From NCBI RefSeq assembly GCF_024519315.1, contig NZ_JANIIC010000028.1:60090-124089 (forward strand): a DNA stretch of 64,000 nt, read 5' to 3'. This document shows positions 1 to 8,255 of the stretch, in pieces. Origin of the DNA: Streptomyces malaysiensis subsp. samsunensis. Lineage in GTDB: Bacteria > Actinomycetota > Actinomycetes > Streptomycetales > Streptomycetaceae. Below the pieces are notes generated by a model. That model was not told the origin of the DNA. It ran no database searches and saw nothing but the letters and a program-made list of their open reading frames with translations. The position numbers and the translations under genes were made by a program. Position 1 is the first letter of the stretch, and the number at the start of each line of letters is the position of its first letter.

Positions 1-154
1 GCCGGGCCAGCTCGTAGAGGACGCGGGCCTCGCTCAGCGTGTACGGGGTGTTGAGCTGCCCGGGGTAGTCGAGGACGCCGATCAGCCGGGTGTACATCCG
101 ATTGAAGTCGCGGACCTCGTCCACGGCCAGCTCAAGATCGTCGCGTGGCTCCAT
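1..154 (-). CDS. MarR-family regulator, probably MarR-GNAT fusion (partial)
   Basis: Only the first 51 codons are present; the gene runs off the left edge. Translation from the ATG at 154 gives an N-terminal helix with VDEVRDFNRMYTRLIGVLD followed by YTLSEARVLYELA. This is the usual opening of actinobacterial MarR-type winged-helix proteins fused to a C-terminal GNAT acetyltransferase. The GNAT half is outside the window, so the fusion is inferred from family resemblance. The gene diverges from the VOC-fold gene at 368, and an inverted repeat lies between them, which suggests autoregulation. Confidence 0.75.
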   Translation of the reverse strand, partial: MEPRDDLELAVDEVRDFNRMYTRLIGVLDYPGQLNTPYTLSEARVLYELAR

Positions 155-191
155 CCGGCACCCTCCGTACCCCTGCGGTCAAGACGATTCG

Positions 192-219
192 CTTGATCTC
201 ATAGTTGCGTCAGATCAAG
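192..219. promoter_or_regulatory. Inverted-repeat operator candidate for the MarR-type regulator
   Basis: CTTGATCT at 192-199 is matched by its exact reverse complement AGATCAAG at 212-219, with a 12-base spacer. It sits 38 bases upstream of the MarR-type start and in the leader of the divergent VOC gene, where an autorepressor would bind. The sequence is unusually AT-rich for this genome. The assignment to the neighbouring regulator is inference. Confidence 0.5.
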
Positions 220-232
220 TATTTGGGAAGGG

Positions 233-300
233 GGGAGGCCCCACGACTGGGGAGGCTCTACGACAGGGGAGGCCCCACGACAAGGGAGGCCCCACGACCG
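233..300. repeat. Four tandem copies of a 17-bp unit
   Basis: Units begin at 233, 250, 267 and 284. Each has the form GGGAGGCCCCACGAC plus two variable bases; the second copy has GCTCTACGAC in place of GCCCCACGAC. The array lies between the MarR/VOC operator and the VOC start codon, so it would be in the 5' leader of the VOC gene. Spacing is exactly 17 bp with no spacer, so it is not a CRISPR. Confidence 0.85.
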
Positions 301-367
301 TCGCGTTGGGCAAGCAGCGACTCCGGCGAAGGCCGCGATGTCAGGTCCGCTACGTACACTGACGGGC

Positions 368-751
368 ATGGCATGCCGTATCAGCGAGTTGGTCCTCGAC
401 TGCGCCGACCCCGAGCGGCTCGCCGCGTTCTGGAGCGAGGTGCTCGGCTATGTCGAGCTCGGCCGCGAGGACGACGGGAGCATCGAGATCGGGCCGCCCG
501 ACGTCGGCTTCGGCGGCTCGCAGCCCACCCTGGTCCTCAGCCCCAGTGGCGACCCGCGGCCCGGGAAGCTCCCCCTGCACATCGACGTCAACGCCACCGA
601 CCGCGACCAGGACGCCGAGCTGGAGCGGCTGTTCGCGCTCGGCGCCAGGACCGCCGACATCGGCCAGACCGGCACCGAGAGCTGGCATGTGCTGGCCGAC
701 CCGGAAGGCAATGAATTCTGCCTCCTGCGCCGCCGGCTCCAGCCCCTCTGA
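368..751 (+). CDS. VOC-superfamily (glyoxalase-like) protein
   Basis: A 127-residue single-domain protein from the ATG at 368; an upstream in-frame start at 338 is possible but less likely because the conserved fold begins at ISELVLDCADPERLAAFWS. It has the beta-alpha-beta-beta-beta layout of vicinal oxygen chelate proteins, ending in the typical VLADPEGNEFCLL segment. Actinobacterial members of this small clade are usually annotated glyoxalase-like domain proteins of unknown substrate. It diverges from the MarR-type regulator, which may control it. No partner enzyme is adjacent. Confidence 0.8.
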   Translation: MACRISELVLDCADPERLAAFWSEVLGYVELGREDDGSIEIGPPDVGFGGSQPTLVLSPSGDPRPGKLPLHIDVNATDRDQDAELERLFALGARTADIGQTGTESWHVLADPEGNEFCLLRRRLQPL

Positions 752-863
752 TCACCTGCGCCCCGGCGCCATCGACGAGCGGCCAGGCCGTCCGCGGAGC
801 TCGCGGCGGCGGGCCTCCGCGTAGAACTGGGCCGTAGGACTTCGATCCCGCGCGCAACCCCCA

Positions 864-902
864 TTGCCTGTCCCCGTTCCCGCAGGAGACGGGGACAGGC
901 AA
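864..902. terminator. Hairpin terminator after the VOC gene
   Basis: TTGCCTGTCCCCGT (864-877) pairs perfectly with ACGGGGACAGGCAA (889-902) across an 11-base loop. The 14-bp stem lies between the VOC stop and the lipoprotein gene. No U-tract follows, as is common in Streptomyces. Confidence 0.75.
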
Positions 903-1036
903 CGTGCGCGTCCCTCCACCGCCAACACCCCCGTTAGCCGGGTGTTAGCCGAGCGGCAGCCTCGCGGTAGCGGCCCCTACCAGAGTGGGTGACGTACCGA
1001 GGAGACAGCGACACCGAGCCCCTGGGGGGACCTGAA

Positions 1037-1678
1037 ATGAGCTCCAGCACCGCCACCCGCACCGTTCGCCGCCGCACCCTGCGCATTGCCGCCGCTGCCC
1101 TGATCGCAGCCGCCGGTCTCAGCCTGACCGCCTGCTCCGGCTCGGACTCCACCGCCACGAAGCCCGCGGCCTCCGCGGGGTCCAGCAGCACGGACTCCTC
1201 CACCGGAGCGCAGGGCTCGGATGCCAAGGTCGACACCAAGGCGGGCACTGCGGACAAGGCGGCATCCCCGTCCCGTACCGAGACTCTGGTGGACGGCAGC
1301 ACGGCCGAGATCTACAAGCTCGGCGATCTGCACTACCGCCTCAAGATCGTCAACGACGGTGATGTCCTGGCCACGCTGGAGGCGAAGGAGGGGGACGCCG
1401 GGCTCGACGGCAACGGCATGTTCGTCGTGCTCACGGCGGGCGGCGAGGTCCACTCCTGGATGGGCGGCGAACAGCGGGGACCGGGCACCTTCAAGCTCGC
1501 GGGCGGCTGGACGGCCAAGGTCACGAAGCTCGGCGACCTCCACTACCGCGCGGAGATCCTCGGCAACGAGGGCTCGGTGGACGGCACGCTGGAGGCGGAC
1601 CAGCACGACGACGGGCTCGAGGCCAATGGCGTGCACATCGTGCTCAGCGCCGGTGGTGTGATCAGCGCCCACGAGTAA
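1037..1678 (+). CDS. Secreted lipoprotein with internal sequence duplication
   Basis: The start chosen is the ATG at 1037, preceded by a purine-rich GGGGGGA; an upstream in-frame ATG at 989 would add residues before the signal. The 213-residue product begins with an Arg-rich n-region, a hydrophobic stretch (LRIAAAALIAAAGLSL) and the lipobox LTAC, then a Ser/Thr/Ala-rich tether. The C-terminal half contains two related repeats, each with a KLGDLHYR core, a later LEA-D-GL-NG block and a VLSAGG/VLTAGG ending. It is probably an extracellular membrane-anchored protein; function is unknown. Confidence 0.75.
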   Translation: MSSSTATRTVRRRTLRIAAAALIAAAGLSLTACSGSDSTATKPAASAGSSSTDSSTGAQGSDAKVDTKAGTADKAASPSRTETLVDGSTAEIYKLGDLHYRLKIVNDGDVLATLEAKEGDAGLDGNGMFVVLTAGGEVHSWMGGEQRGPGTFKLAGGWTAKVTKLGDLHYRAEILGNEGSVDGTLEADQHDDGLEANGVHIVLSAGGVISAHE

Positions 1679-1690
1679 CCGTCCGCCCGG

Positions 1691-1731
1691 CCGCGGCGGT
1701 GGAGCTGCCTCCGGCGGCTCCACCGCCGCGG
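1691..1731. terminator. Bidirectional terminator between convergent genes
   Basis: CCGCGGCGGTGGAG (1691-1704) pairs perfectly with CTCCACCGCCGCGG (1718-1731), loop 13 bases. It lies between the end of the plus-strand lipoprotein gene and the end of the minus-strand LacI gene, so it can serve both. Confidence 0.75.
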
Positions 1732-1827
1732 TGACGTAAGCGTTCGATATGCGGCTCCGCCGCGTGGGCGACCGGCCACGGCGCCGCCACGGGCGATCGA
1801 CGCAGGTCGGCGGTTCCAGCGGAGCGC

Positions 1828-2886
1828 TCAGCCGTGTGGTGGGGCCGTGGAGGAGCGGGCCATCAGTTCGGCCCTGACCATCGCCACTCCGCCCGGCGGC
1901 TGCGGCTCGCGGCCCAGGGCCAGCCGCCCGGCCCGCGCGCCCGCGTCGTGCAGCGGCAGCCGCATGGTGGTGAGGGCGGGGACGGCGTCCGCGCTGAACG
2001 GGAGGTCGTCGAAGCCCGCGACCGAGACGTCCTCGGGGATCCGCAGCCCCTGGTCGCGCAGGGCCGCGCAGACGCCGAGCGCGATGGTGTCGTTGGCGGC
2101 GACGATGGCCGTCGAGCTCCGGTCGCGGCGCAGCAGTTCGAGGGTGGCGTCATAGCCGGAGGCGCGGTCGTACAGGCCGTGCACGGTCAGCCGCTCCTCG
2201 TCGGCGTCGGGACCGTTCACCCCCGCGGCGCCGAGCGCCGCCCGGTGGCCCTCCAGCCGGTGGCGGGTCGTGGTGCGATCGGCGGGGCCCGCCACATAGC
2301 CGATCCGGCGGTGGCCGAGGGTCAGCAGATGTTCGGTGAGCCGACGGGCGCCGCCGCGGTTGTCGAAGGTGAGGGTGGTCGCGTCCTCGATCGGCGGGCG
2401 GCCGCACAGCACCACCCGGGTGCCGGACGCGGCCAGCCGGGACGCCTTGGCGGCCACGGCGGCGGCGTGGTCGGGGTGTTCGACCGCGCCGCCGGTGAGC
2501 ACGACGGCGGCCGCGCGCTGCCGCTGGAGCAGGGTCAGGTAGTTCAGCTCGCGCTCGGGGGAACCGCCGGTGTTGCAGATGACCGCGAGCTTCTCGCCGC
2601 CCCGGCCCGGTTCGCCTCCCGGTGCGCCCATTTCGGCCTGTACGGCGCCCGCGATGATTCCGAAGAAGGGGTCCGCGATGTCGTTGACGAGCACTCCGAC
2701 CAGATCGGAGGTGGCAGCGGCGAGAGCGCTTGCCGGTCCATTGACCACGTACTCCAGCTCATCGACCGCTCGCAGCACCCGGGTCCGGGTCGACTCGGCG
2801 ACGGGGTAGTTGCCACTCAGGACGCGCGACACGGTGGCCGCCGAGACCCGAGCCCGTGCCGCCACATCGGCCAGGGTCACTGCCAT
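1828..2886 (-). CDS. LacI-family transcriptional repressor of the adjacent sugar regulon
   Basis: A 352-residue LacI/GalR protein. Residues 1-50 hold the DNA-binding helices (LADVAARARVSAATVSRVL, then the hinge with YVVNGPASALA). The rest is a periplasmic-binding-protein-like effector domain with the usual VGVLVNDIADPFFG, TEHLLTLGHRRIGYVAGP and AANDTIALGVCAALRDQG segments. It diverges from the dehydrogenase operon starting at 3061. A LacI-type palindrome AAGCGCTT sits in front of that operon and again in front of the gene at 10046, so it probably represses both and is released by a pathway sugar. Confidence 0.9.
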   Translation of the reverse strand: MAVTLADVAARARVSAATVSRVLSGNYPVAESTRTRVLRAVDELEYVVNGPASALAAATSDLVGVLVNDIADPFFGIIAGAVQAEMGAPGGEPGRGGEKLAVICNTGGSPERELNYLTLLQRQRAAAVVLTGGAVEHPDHAAAVAAKASRLAASGTRVVLCGRPPIEDATTLTFDNRGGARRLTEHLLTLGHRRIGYVAGPADRTTTRHRLEGHRAALGAAGVNGPDADEERLTVHGLYDRASGYDATLELLRRDRSSTAIVAANDTIALGVCAALRDQGLRIPEDVSVAGFDDLPFSADAVPALTTMRLPLHDAGARAGRLALGREPQPPGGVAMVRAELMARSSTAPPHG

Positions 2887-3026
2887 GTTTCCTCCGTTGG
2901 GTGGTCACTTTCCGGTACACCGTGCGCGCTGGTAGGGCCCTCCATGCTCTCACTCCAGGAGCGGCGCGATTCTGCCCTCCGGGGTCTTGTCCTGTCATCC
3001 GGACCATGCCTAGGGTCCTCCCCAGC

Positions 3027-3036
3027 AAGCGCTTAC
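3027..3036. promoter_or_regulatory. LacI-type operator upstream of the sugar operon
   Basis: AAGCGCTTAC contains the perfect palindrome AAGCGCTT with the central CG typical of LacI-family sites. It lies 25 bases before the ATG at 3061. The identical ten bases recur at 10007-10016 ahead of the second run of this locus. The regulator at 1828-2886 is the obvious candidate; binding is inferred. Confidence 0.65.
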
Positions 3037-3060
3037 CCCCGGCGCGAGGAGCTTTAGCCC

Positions 3061-4218
3061 ATGGCCGCAGCAGACACCGCCCGTATCCGTGCCGCAGTGG
3101 TCGGCACCGGAGGAATCGTCACCGGCAGCCATCTGCCCGCACTGCGTGATCACGCCGACCGTGTGGACCTCGTCGCCGCCGTCGACGTGGCCACGGACCG
3201 GCTCGACGCCTTCCGCGCCACCGCGGCCGAGGGCGGCACCTTCGATGTCACCGGCTATTCCGACGCGACGGCCATGCTGGCGGCCGAGCGTCCCGACCTG
3301 GTCCTCATCGGCACCCCGCCCTCCCTGCACCGCGAGCAGACGGTGGCCGCGCTGAAGGCCGGCGCCTGGGTGCTGTGCGAGAAGCCGCTGTGCCTCACGC
3401 TCGCCGAGTACGACGAGATCGCCGGGGCCGAGCGGGAGGCGGGCGGCCCGTACGCCTCCGTGGTCTTCCAGCACCGCTACGGCTCGGGCGCCGTCCACGC
3501 CCGCGAGTTGCTGGCCGAGGGCGCCCTGGGCCGGCCGCTGGTGGCCCACTGCCAGACCACCTGGCACCGTGACACCGCCTACTACGCGGTGCCGTGGCGC
3601 GGCCGTTGGGAGACCGAGGGCGGCGGCCCGTCCATGGGCCACGGCATCCACCAGATGGATCTGCTGCTCCACCTCCTCGGCGACTGGACCGAGATCCGCG
3701 GCATGGCCGGACGCCTGGTCCACACCGTGGAGAGCGAGGACGTCTCCACCGCGCTGGTGCGGTTCGCGGGCGGCACCATGGCCACCGTCGTCAACAGCGT
3801 GCTCTCACCCGACGAGGTCAGCCGGATCCGCATCGACTGCGCGGACGCCACCGTCGAGCTGACCCACCTCTACGGCCACCGCAACGACGACTGGGTCTAC
3901 ACCCCGGCCCCGCACGTCCGCGACGAGCCCGTCCGGCAGCGGCGCTGGCGCACCCCGGCCACCGATCTGCCCAGTTCGCACGGGGCCCAGCTGTCCGCGT
4001 TGCTGGACGCGATGCGCGAGGGCGTACGGCCGCCCGGCAGCGGCCCGGACGCCCGCCGCACCCTCGAGTTCATCGCCGCGCTGTACAAGGCGGCCTTCAC
4101 CGGGCGGCCCGTGCGCGCGGGCGAGATCGCGCCCGGGGACCCGTACTACGAGGCCATGCACGGCGACCACCCCGAATGGGCACCGAAGGCAGCGACCGCC
4201 ACCACGAAGGAGAGCTGA
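3061..4218 (+). CDS. Gfo/Idh/MocA-family NAD(P)-dependent oxidoreductase
   Basis: 385 residues with an N-terminal Rossmann fold carrying VVGTGGIVTG near residue 14 and the family's EKP motif near residue 107 (VLCEKPL). The C-terminal alpha/beta domain includes the GGGPSMGHGIHQMDLLLHLLG segment that normally supplies catalytic His/Asp. Such enzymes oxidise a hydroxyl of a sugar or cyclitol, or reduce the ketone. It is the first gene of the operon behind the LacI operator, followed after 7 bases by the DUF6807 gene. Substrate cannot be told from sequence. Confidence 0.88.
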   Translation: MAAADTARIRAAVVGTGGIVTGSHLPALRDHADRVDLVAAVDVATDRLDAFRATAAEGGTFDVTGYSDATAMLAAERPDLVLIGTPPSLHREQTVAALKAGAWVLCEKPLCLTLAEYDEIAGAEREAGGPYASVVFQHRYGSGAVHARELLAEGALGRPLVAHCQTTWHRDTAYYAVPWRGRWETEGGGPSMGHGIHQMDLLLHLLGDWTEIRGMAGRLVHTVESEDVSTALVRFAGGTMATVVNSVLSPDEVSRIRIDCADATVELTHLYGHRNDDWVYTPAPHVRDEPVRQRRWRTPATDLPSSHGAQLSALLDAMREGVRPPGSGPDARRTLEFIAALYKAAFTGRPVRAGEIAPGDPYYEAMHGDHPEWAPKAATATTKES

Positions 4219-4225
4219 GGCCGCC

Positions 4226-5191
4226 ATGACCCAGCGCATCACCGTCACCCACACCCACGGCGACCGGATCTCGGTCGCCTCCGGCGGCGTCGAGCTGATG
4301 GCCTATGTCTACCGGCCCGACCCGGACGCCTTCGAGGCCCGTAAGCCCTACGCCCACCCGCTGCGCACCCTCGCCGGGAACCCCGTCTCCGGCTACCGGC
4401 CCAACGACCACCGCTGGCACAAGGGCCTCCAGATGACCGCCAGCCATCTGTCCGGCCAGAACTTCTGGGGCGGCAACTCCTACCTCGGCCCCGAGCAGGG
4501 CTATCAGCGGGTCGAGGACCGCGTCGGCTCGATGCGCCACGACGGCTTCGAGGAGTTCACCGCCGCCGAGGACCGGCTGCGCTTCGTGGAGAAGCTCACC
4601 TGGGTCGCCAATCCTTCCGTACCACACAGCGGCGGCCAGGAGTGGGCGCGTGAGCTGCGCACCATCGAACTCCACTCGGTGGAGCCGGAGGAGGGCGCCT
4701 GGGCCCTGGACTGGTCCATCCGGCTCACCAACATCCGTGACGAGGCGCTGCACTTCGGCTCCCCGACCAGCGCCGGCCGGGAGATGGCCGGCTACACCGG
4801 GCTCAACTGGCGCGGCCCGCGCGACTTCACCGGCGGCGATGTCATCGGCCCCGACGGGCGCGGCGGCGACGGCGAGACCGGCGCCTCGGACCTGATGGGC
4901 ACCCCGGCCGCCGAGGCCCCCTGGATCGCCTTCACCGGTGAGCACGACGATGTCGACGGGCACTCCACGCTGCTGTTCGCGCACGCCCCGGAGAACGCCG
5001 ATTCCATCCACGCCTCCCACTGGTTCGTGCGCTCCGAGCCGATCCCCTCGGTCGCCCCCTCCTGGGCCTTCTTCGAGGAGTTCGAGCTTTTGCCGGGGGA
5101 GTCCTTCGGCTACCGCTACCGGGTGGTGGTCGCCGACGGGGCCTGGGACCGGGCGCGCGCCGAGGGCTACCTCAAGAACCACGGGTGGTGA
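4226..5191 (+). CDS. DUF6807 (PmoA-family) protein
   Basis: A 321-residue protein matching the actinobacterial PmoA/DUF6807 group, recognised from YVYRPDPDAFEARKPYAHPL, HRWHKGLQMT and GQNFWGGNSY. Despite the PmoA name (methane oxygenase), the family is usually found in sugar-degradation loci beside Gfo/Idh dehydrogenases, and its biochemical role is unsettled. Conserved His/Asp/Arg near residues 58-72 (NDHRWHKG) could form a metal or sugar site. It overlaps the cupin gene start by a GTGA junction, consistent with one operon. Confidence 0.78.
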   Translation: MTQRITVTHTHGDRISVASGGVELMAYVYRPDPDAFEARKPYAHPLRTLAGNPVSGYRPNDHRWHKGLQMTASHLSGQNFWGGNSYLGPEQGYQRVEDRVGSMRHDGFEEFTAAEDRLRFVEKLTWVANPSVPHSGGQEWARELRTIELHSVEPEEGAWALDWSIRLTNIRDEALHFGSPTSAGREMAGYTGLNWRGPRDFTGGDVIGPDGRGGDGETGASDLMGTPAAEAPWIAFTGEHDDVDGHSTLLFAHAPENADSIHASHWFVRSEPIPSVAPSWAFFEEFELLPGESFGYRYRVVVADGAWDRARAEGYLKNHGW

Positions 5192-5946
5192 GGGCGTTGA
5201 GCGCGATGTCCGCCCCGCTGCCCGGCGGTGTGGGGCTCTCCCACATCAGCGCGTACGAGTGGGAGGCCGCCGACGGGGTGTGCGGCGGCAGCCCCCATCT
5301 CCATCTGGCCTGCACCGAGGCGTATGTGGTCACCGCGGGACGCGGCGCCGTGCAGACCCTGACCCTCGGGGACGGCTTCACCGAGACCCCGCTGGAACCG
5401 GGCGCGGTGGTGTGGTTCACCCCCGGCACGATCCACCGGATGGTGCAGGGCGGCGGCCTCAGGGTGACCGTGCTGATGCAGAACAGCGGGCTGCCGGAGG
5501 CCGGGGACGCCGTCTTCACCTTCCCGTCCGAGGTGCTGGCCGACCCCGGGCGCTACGCGGCGGCCGCCACGCTCCCCGCCAAGGAGGGGCCGGAGGCCGA
5601 CGCGGCCGCCCGGCGCCGCCGGGATCTGGCGATCGAGGGCTATCTGACGCTGCGGGCCGCCCTCGAGAAGGGCGACGACGCACCGCTGCGCGCCTTCCAC
5701 GAGGCGGCGGCGCGGATCGTCGCGCCCAAGGTCAAGGAGTGGGAGCCGCGCTGGCGGGACGGGGCGCTCGCCGCCGCGCGCCGCACCGGTGAGCAGCTGA
5801 CCGCGCTCGCCGAGGGCGACCCCTCGCATCTGGCCGAGGCACGGGTCACCGCGACCGGGCCCAGCCGCCGGGGCGGCTACGGCATGTGCGGCCGCCGGGA
5901 CGAGTACGAACTGCCCGGTGTCACGCTCCCGTACTACGGCGAATAA
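5188..5946 (+). CDS. Cupin-domain protein
   Basis: About 252 residues from a GTG overlapping the preceding TGA (GTGA); the internal ATG at 5206 is an alternative start. Residues ~25-110 form one cupin barrel with the metal-binding pattern HLHLACTEAY and a later GTIHRM. The C-terminal half is helical and charged, ending in GGYGMCGRRDEYELPG; I do not recognise this half. Position between the DUF6807 gene and the importer suggests a sugar-handling or sensing role. Confidence 0.75.
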   Translation: MRALSAMSAPLPGGVGLSHISAYEWEAADGVCGGSPHLHLACTEAYVVTAGRGAVQTLTLGDGFTETPLEPGAVVWFTPGTIHRMVQGGGLRVTVLMQNSGLPEAGDAVFTFPSEVLADPGRYAAAATLPAKEGPEADAAARRRRDLAIEGYLTLRAALEKGDDAPLRAFHEAAARIVAPKVKEWEPRWRDGALAAARRTGEQLTALAEGDPSHLAEARVTATGPSRRGGYGMCGRRDEYELPGVTLPYYGE

Positions 5947-6048
5947 CCGCCGTGGACACCACCACGCACGCTCAACGGACGGATCAGGAGGGAGGTCGGC
6001 TCCGGTATGCGCTGAAACAGGACAACGGCGTCCTGCGCCCTGGCGATC

Positions 6049-7296
6049 GTGCTCATCCTCGGAGGGACCCTCACGGGCTGCGGCGGCGATGGCGGCGGCG
6101 GCTCGGGCGGCAAGGTCGGCCTGCGGTTCACCTGGTGGGGCAACCCCGACCGGGCCGCCCGCACCGAGCAGGCCATCAAGCTCTTCGAGAAGCGCCACCC
6201 CGACATCGACATCAGCACGTCCTTCGCGGGCTTCGACACCTACAAGGCGAAGCTGGCCACCCAGGCGGCGGGCGGCGACGCCCCCGATGTGATGCAGCTG
6301 GACTACCGGCAGATCGATCAGTACGCGACCTCCGGCATCCTGCTGGACCTCGGCGAACACCCCCAGCTGCGCACCTCGGAGATCGACAAGGGGCTGCTGG
6401 CCACCGGGGTGGTGGACGGTAAGCAGTACGCGCTCCCGGTGGCCCGCGGCACCGAGACGATGGCGTACGACGCCACCCTGTGGCGCAAGGCGGGCGTCCC
6501 CCCGCCCACCCCGGGCTGGACCTGGGACGACTGGGCCGACGCCATGCGCAGGCTGGCGGCGTCCAAGGCGACCGAGGGGCGGACCGGCTCCACCGACCCG
6601 GGCCAGAGCGAGGACATCTTCGAGATCTGGCTGCGCAGCCAGGGCAAGTCCCTCTACACCGAGGGCGAACGGCTGGGCTTCACCGCCGACGATCTGACCC
6701 GCTACTGGGAGTGGTGCACCGAGCTCCGCAAGGAGGGCGCGGTCTCGCGCGCCGAGCAGACCACCCAGATGGACGGGACGGTGGAGAACACCCCGCTGGG
6801 CCGGCTGACGACCGTCTCCGACTTCAACTGGGACGCCCCCACCAGCGGCTACGCGGCCATCGTCGGCGAGGGGCTGAAGCTGGCGCCGCTGCCGGTCGGC
6901 GACGACGGCACCCCCGGGCAGTACTTCAAACCGTCGATGTTCTTCGGCGCCTCGGCCAAGACCGAACACCCCGAAGAGGCGGCCCGGTTCATCGACTTCC
7001 TGCTCAACGACAAGGAGGCGGGCGCCATCCTGGGCGCCTCCCGCGGCATCCCGGCCAACGACACCATCCGGCAGGACGTGCTGCCGAAGCTGGAGGGCTT
7101 CGACCAGGTCATCTCCACGTACCAGGAGCAGTTCGAGGGCAGGCTCAAGGATCCGCCGCCCGCGCCGCCCAAGGGCGACACCTCGCTTCAGGGCACCTTC
7201 TCGCGCGACTACGACCAGGTCAGCTACGAGCGCATGTCGCCGCGCGAGGCGGCGGAGGACTACATCACCGAGGCGAAGGCGGAGCTGAGGCAATGA
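6049..7296 (+). CDS. ABC sugar-binding lipoprotein; ancestral start interrupted by an in-frame stop
   Basis: The product is a CUT1-type solute-binding protein (LRFTWWGNPDRAARTEQAIK, DAPDVMQLDYRQIDQYA, FKPSMFFGASAKT). The natural start is the ATG at 6007, which has a strong AGGAGGGAGG 12 bases upstream and would give an Arg-rich signal with lipobox LTGC. In that frame codon 3 is TGA (6013-6015); one C-to-T change from CGA would explain it. The next in-frame start is GTG 6049, which leaves only ten residues before the lipobox Cys and no positive n-region. Export may therefore be impaired, or the base may be a sequencing error. Confidence 0.82.
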   Translation: MLILGGTLTGCGGDGGGGSGGKVGLRFTWWGNPDRAARTEQAIKLFEKRHPDIDISTSFAGFDTYKAKLATQAAGGDAPDVMQLDYRQIDQYATSGILLDLGEHPQLRTSEIDKGLLATGVVDGKQYALPVARGTETMAYDATLWRKAGVPPPTPGWTWDDWADAMRRLAASKATEGRTGSTDPGQSEDIFEIWLRSQGKSLYTEGERLGFTADDLTRYWEWCTELRKEGAVSRAEQTTQMDGTVENTPLGRLTTVSDFNWDAPTSGYAAIVGEGLKLAPLPVGDDGTPGQYFKPSMFFGASAKTEHPEEAARFIDFLLNDKEAGAILGASRGIPANDTIRQDVLPKLEGFDQVISTYQEQFEGRLKDPPPAPPKGDTSLQGTFSRDYDQVSYERMSPREAAEDYITEAKAELRQ

Positions 7297-8255
7297 CCGC
7301 GACCGCGACCCGCCCCCAGGACGCCACGCCCTCCGCCAGTGGCGGCAAGCGGGCGCCGAAGCGCGAGCGGCAGGGGGCCGCCTGGGTGTTCCTGTCCCCG
7401 TGGGTGCTCGGCGCCGCCGCGCTGACGCTGCTGCCCATGGCCGTGTCCCTGTATCTGTCGTTCACCGACTACGACATGTTCGACGCGCCCCGGTGGATCG
7501 GCTTCCGCAACTACACCCAGATGTTCACCGAGGACCCCCGCTACTGGCGGTCGGTCATCACGACCCTGACGTATGTGGTGATCGCGGTGCCGCTCCAGCT
7601 CCTGCTGGCGCTGGCCGTCGCGATCGCGCTGAAGTCGGTCAGACGCGGCAAGGGCTTCTACCGCTCGGCGTTCTACGCGCCCTCGCTGCTCGGCGCGTCG
7701 ATGTCCATCGCCCTGGTCTGGCGGGCGATCTTCAACGACGGCGGCTCCGTCGACAACCTGCTCTCCGGTATGGGCATCGACATCGGCGGCTGGATCAACA
7801 GACCCGGCTGGGCCATCATGTCGGTCGCGTTGCTGACCATCTGGCAGTTCGGCGCACCCATGGTGATCTTCCTGGCCGGGCTCCAGCAGATACCGGCCGA
7901 GCTGTACGAGGCGGCCGCGGTGGACGGGGCCTCCTGGTGGCGGCAGTTCCGCTCCATCACCATCCCCATGCTCTCCCCGGTGCTCTTCTTCAATCTGGTG
8001 CTCCAGATGATCCAGGCGTTCCAGGTCTTCACCCCCGCCTTCGCGGTCAGCGCGGGCAAGGGCGGACCCGCCGACTCCACGCTCGTCTACACGCTCTACC
8101 TCTACGACCGCGGCTTCACCGCCTCCCATATGGGCTACGCCTCCGCGATGGCCTGGGTGCTGCTGCTGGCCATCGGGGTCGTCACCGCGGTCCTCTTCCG
8201 CACCTCCCGGGCCTGGGTCTTCTACGCCAACGACAACAACGAGGGGGGCCGATGA
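7293..8255 (+). CDS. ABC sugar transporter permease 1 (MalF/UgpA type)
   Basis: 320 residues; the ATG overlaps the stop of the binding-protein gene (ATGA). It has six predicted membrane spans, beginning AAWVFLSPWVLGAAALTLLP. The cytoplasmic EAA loop that contacts the ATPase reads ELYEAAAVDGASWWRQFRSI. It pairs with the permease at 8252. No ATPase gene is nearby, so the importer probably uses a shared MsiK-type ATPase, as Streptomyces CUT1 systems do. Confidence 0.9.
   Translation: MTATATRPQDATPSASGGKRAPKRERQGAAWVFLSPWVLGAAALTLLPMAVSLYLSFTDYDMFDAPRWIGFRNYTQMFTEDPRYWRSVITTLTYVVIAVPLQLLLALAVAIALKSVRRGKGFYRSAFYAPSLLGASMSIALVWRAIFNDGGSVDNLLSGMGIDIGGWINRPGWAIMSVALLTIWQFGAPMVIFLAGLQQIPAELYEAAAVDGASWWRQFRSITIPMLSPVLFFNLVLQMIQAFQVFTPAFAVSAGKGGPADSTLVYTLYLYDRGFTASHMGYASAMAWVLLLAIGVVTAVLFRTSRAWVFYANDNNEGGR

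Noticed and set aside
233..300. CRISPR array
   Set aside because: The four 17-bp units are directly adjacent with no spacers, and no cas gene is present.
5167..7293. 708-codon minus-strand open frame
   Set aside because: Antisense to the cupin and sugar-binding protein genes; no recognisable fold.
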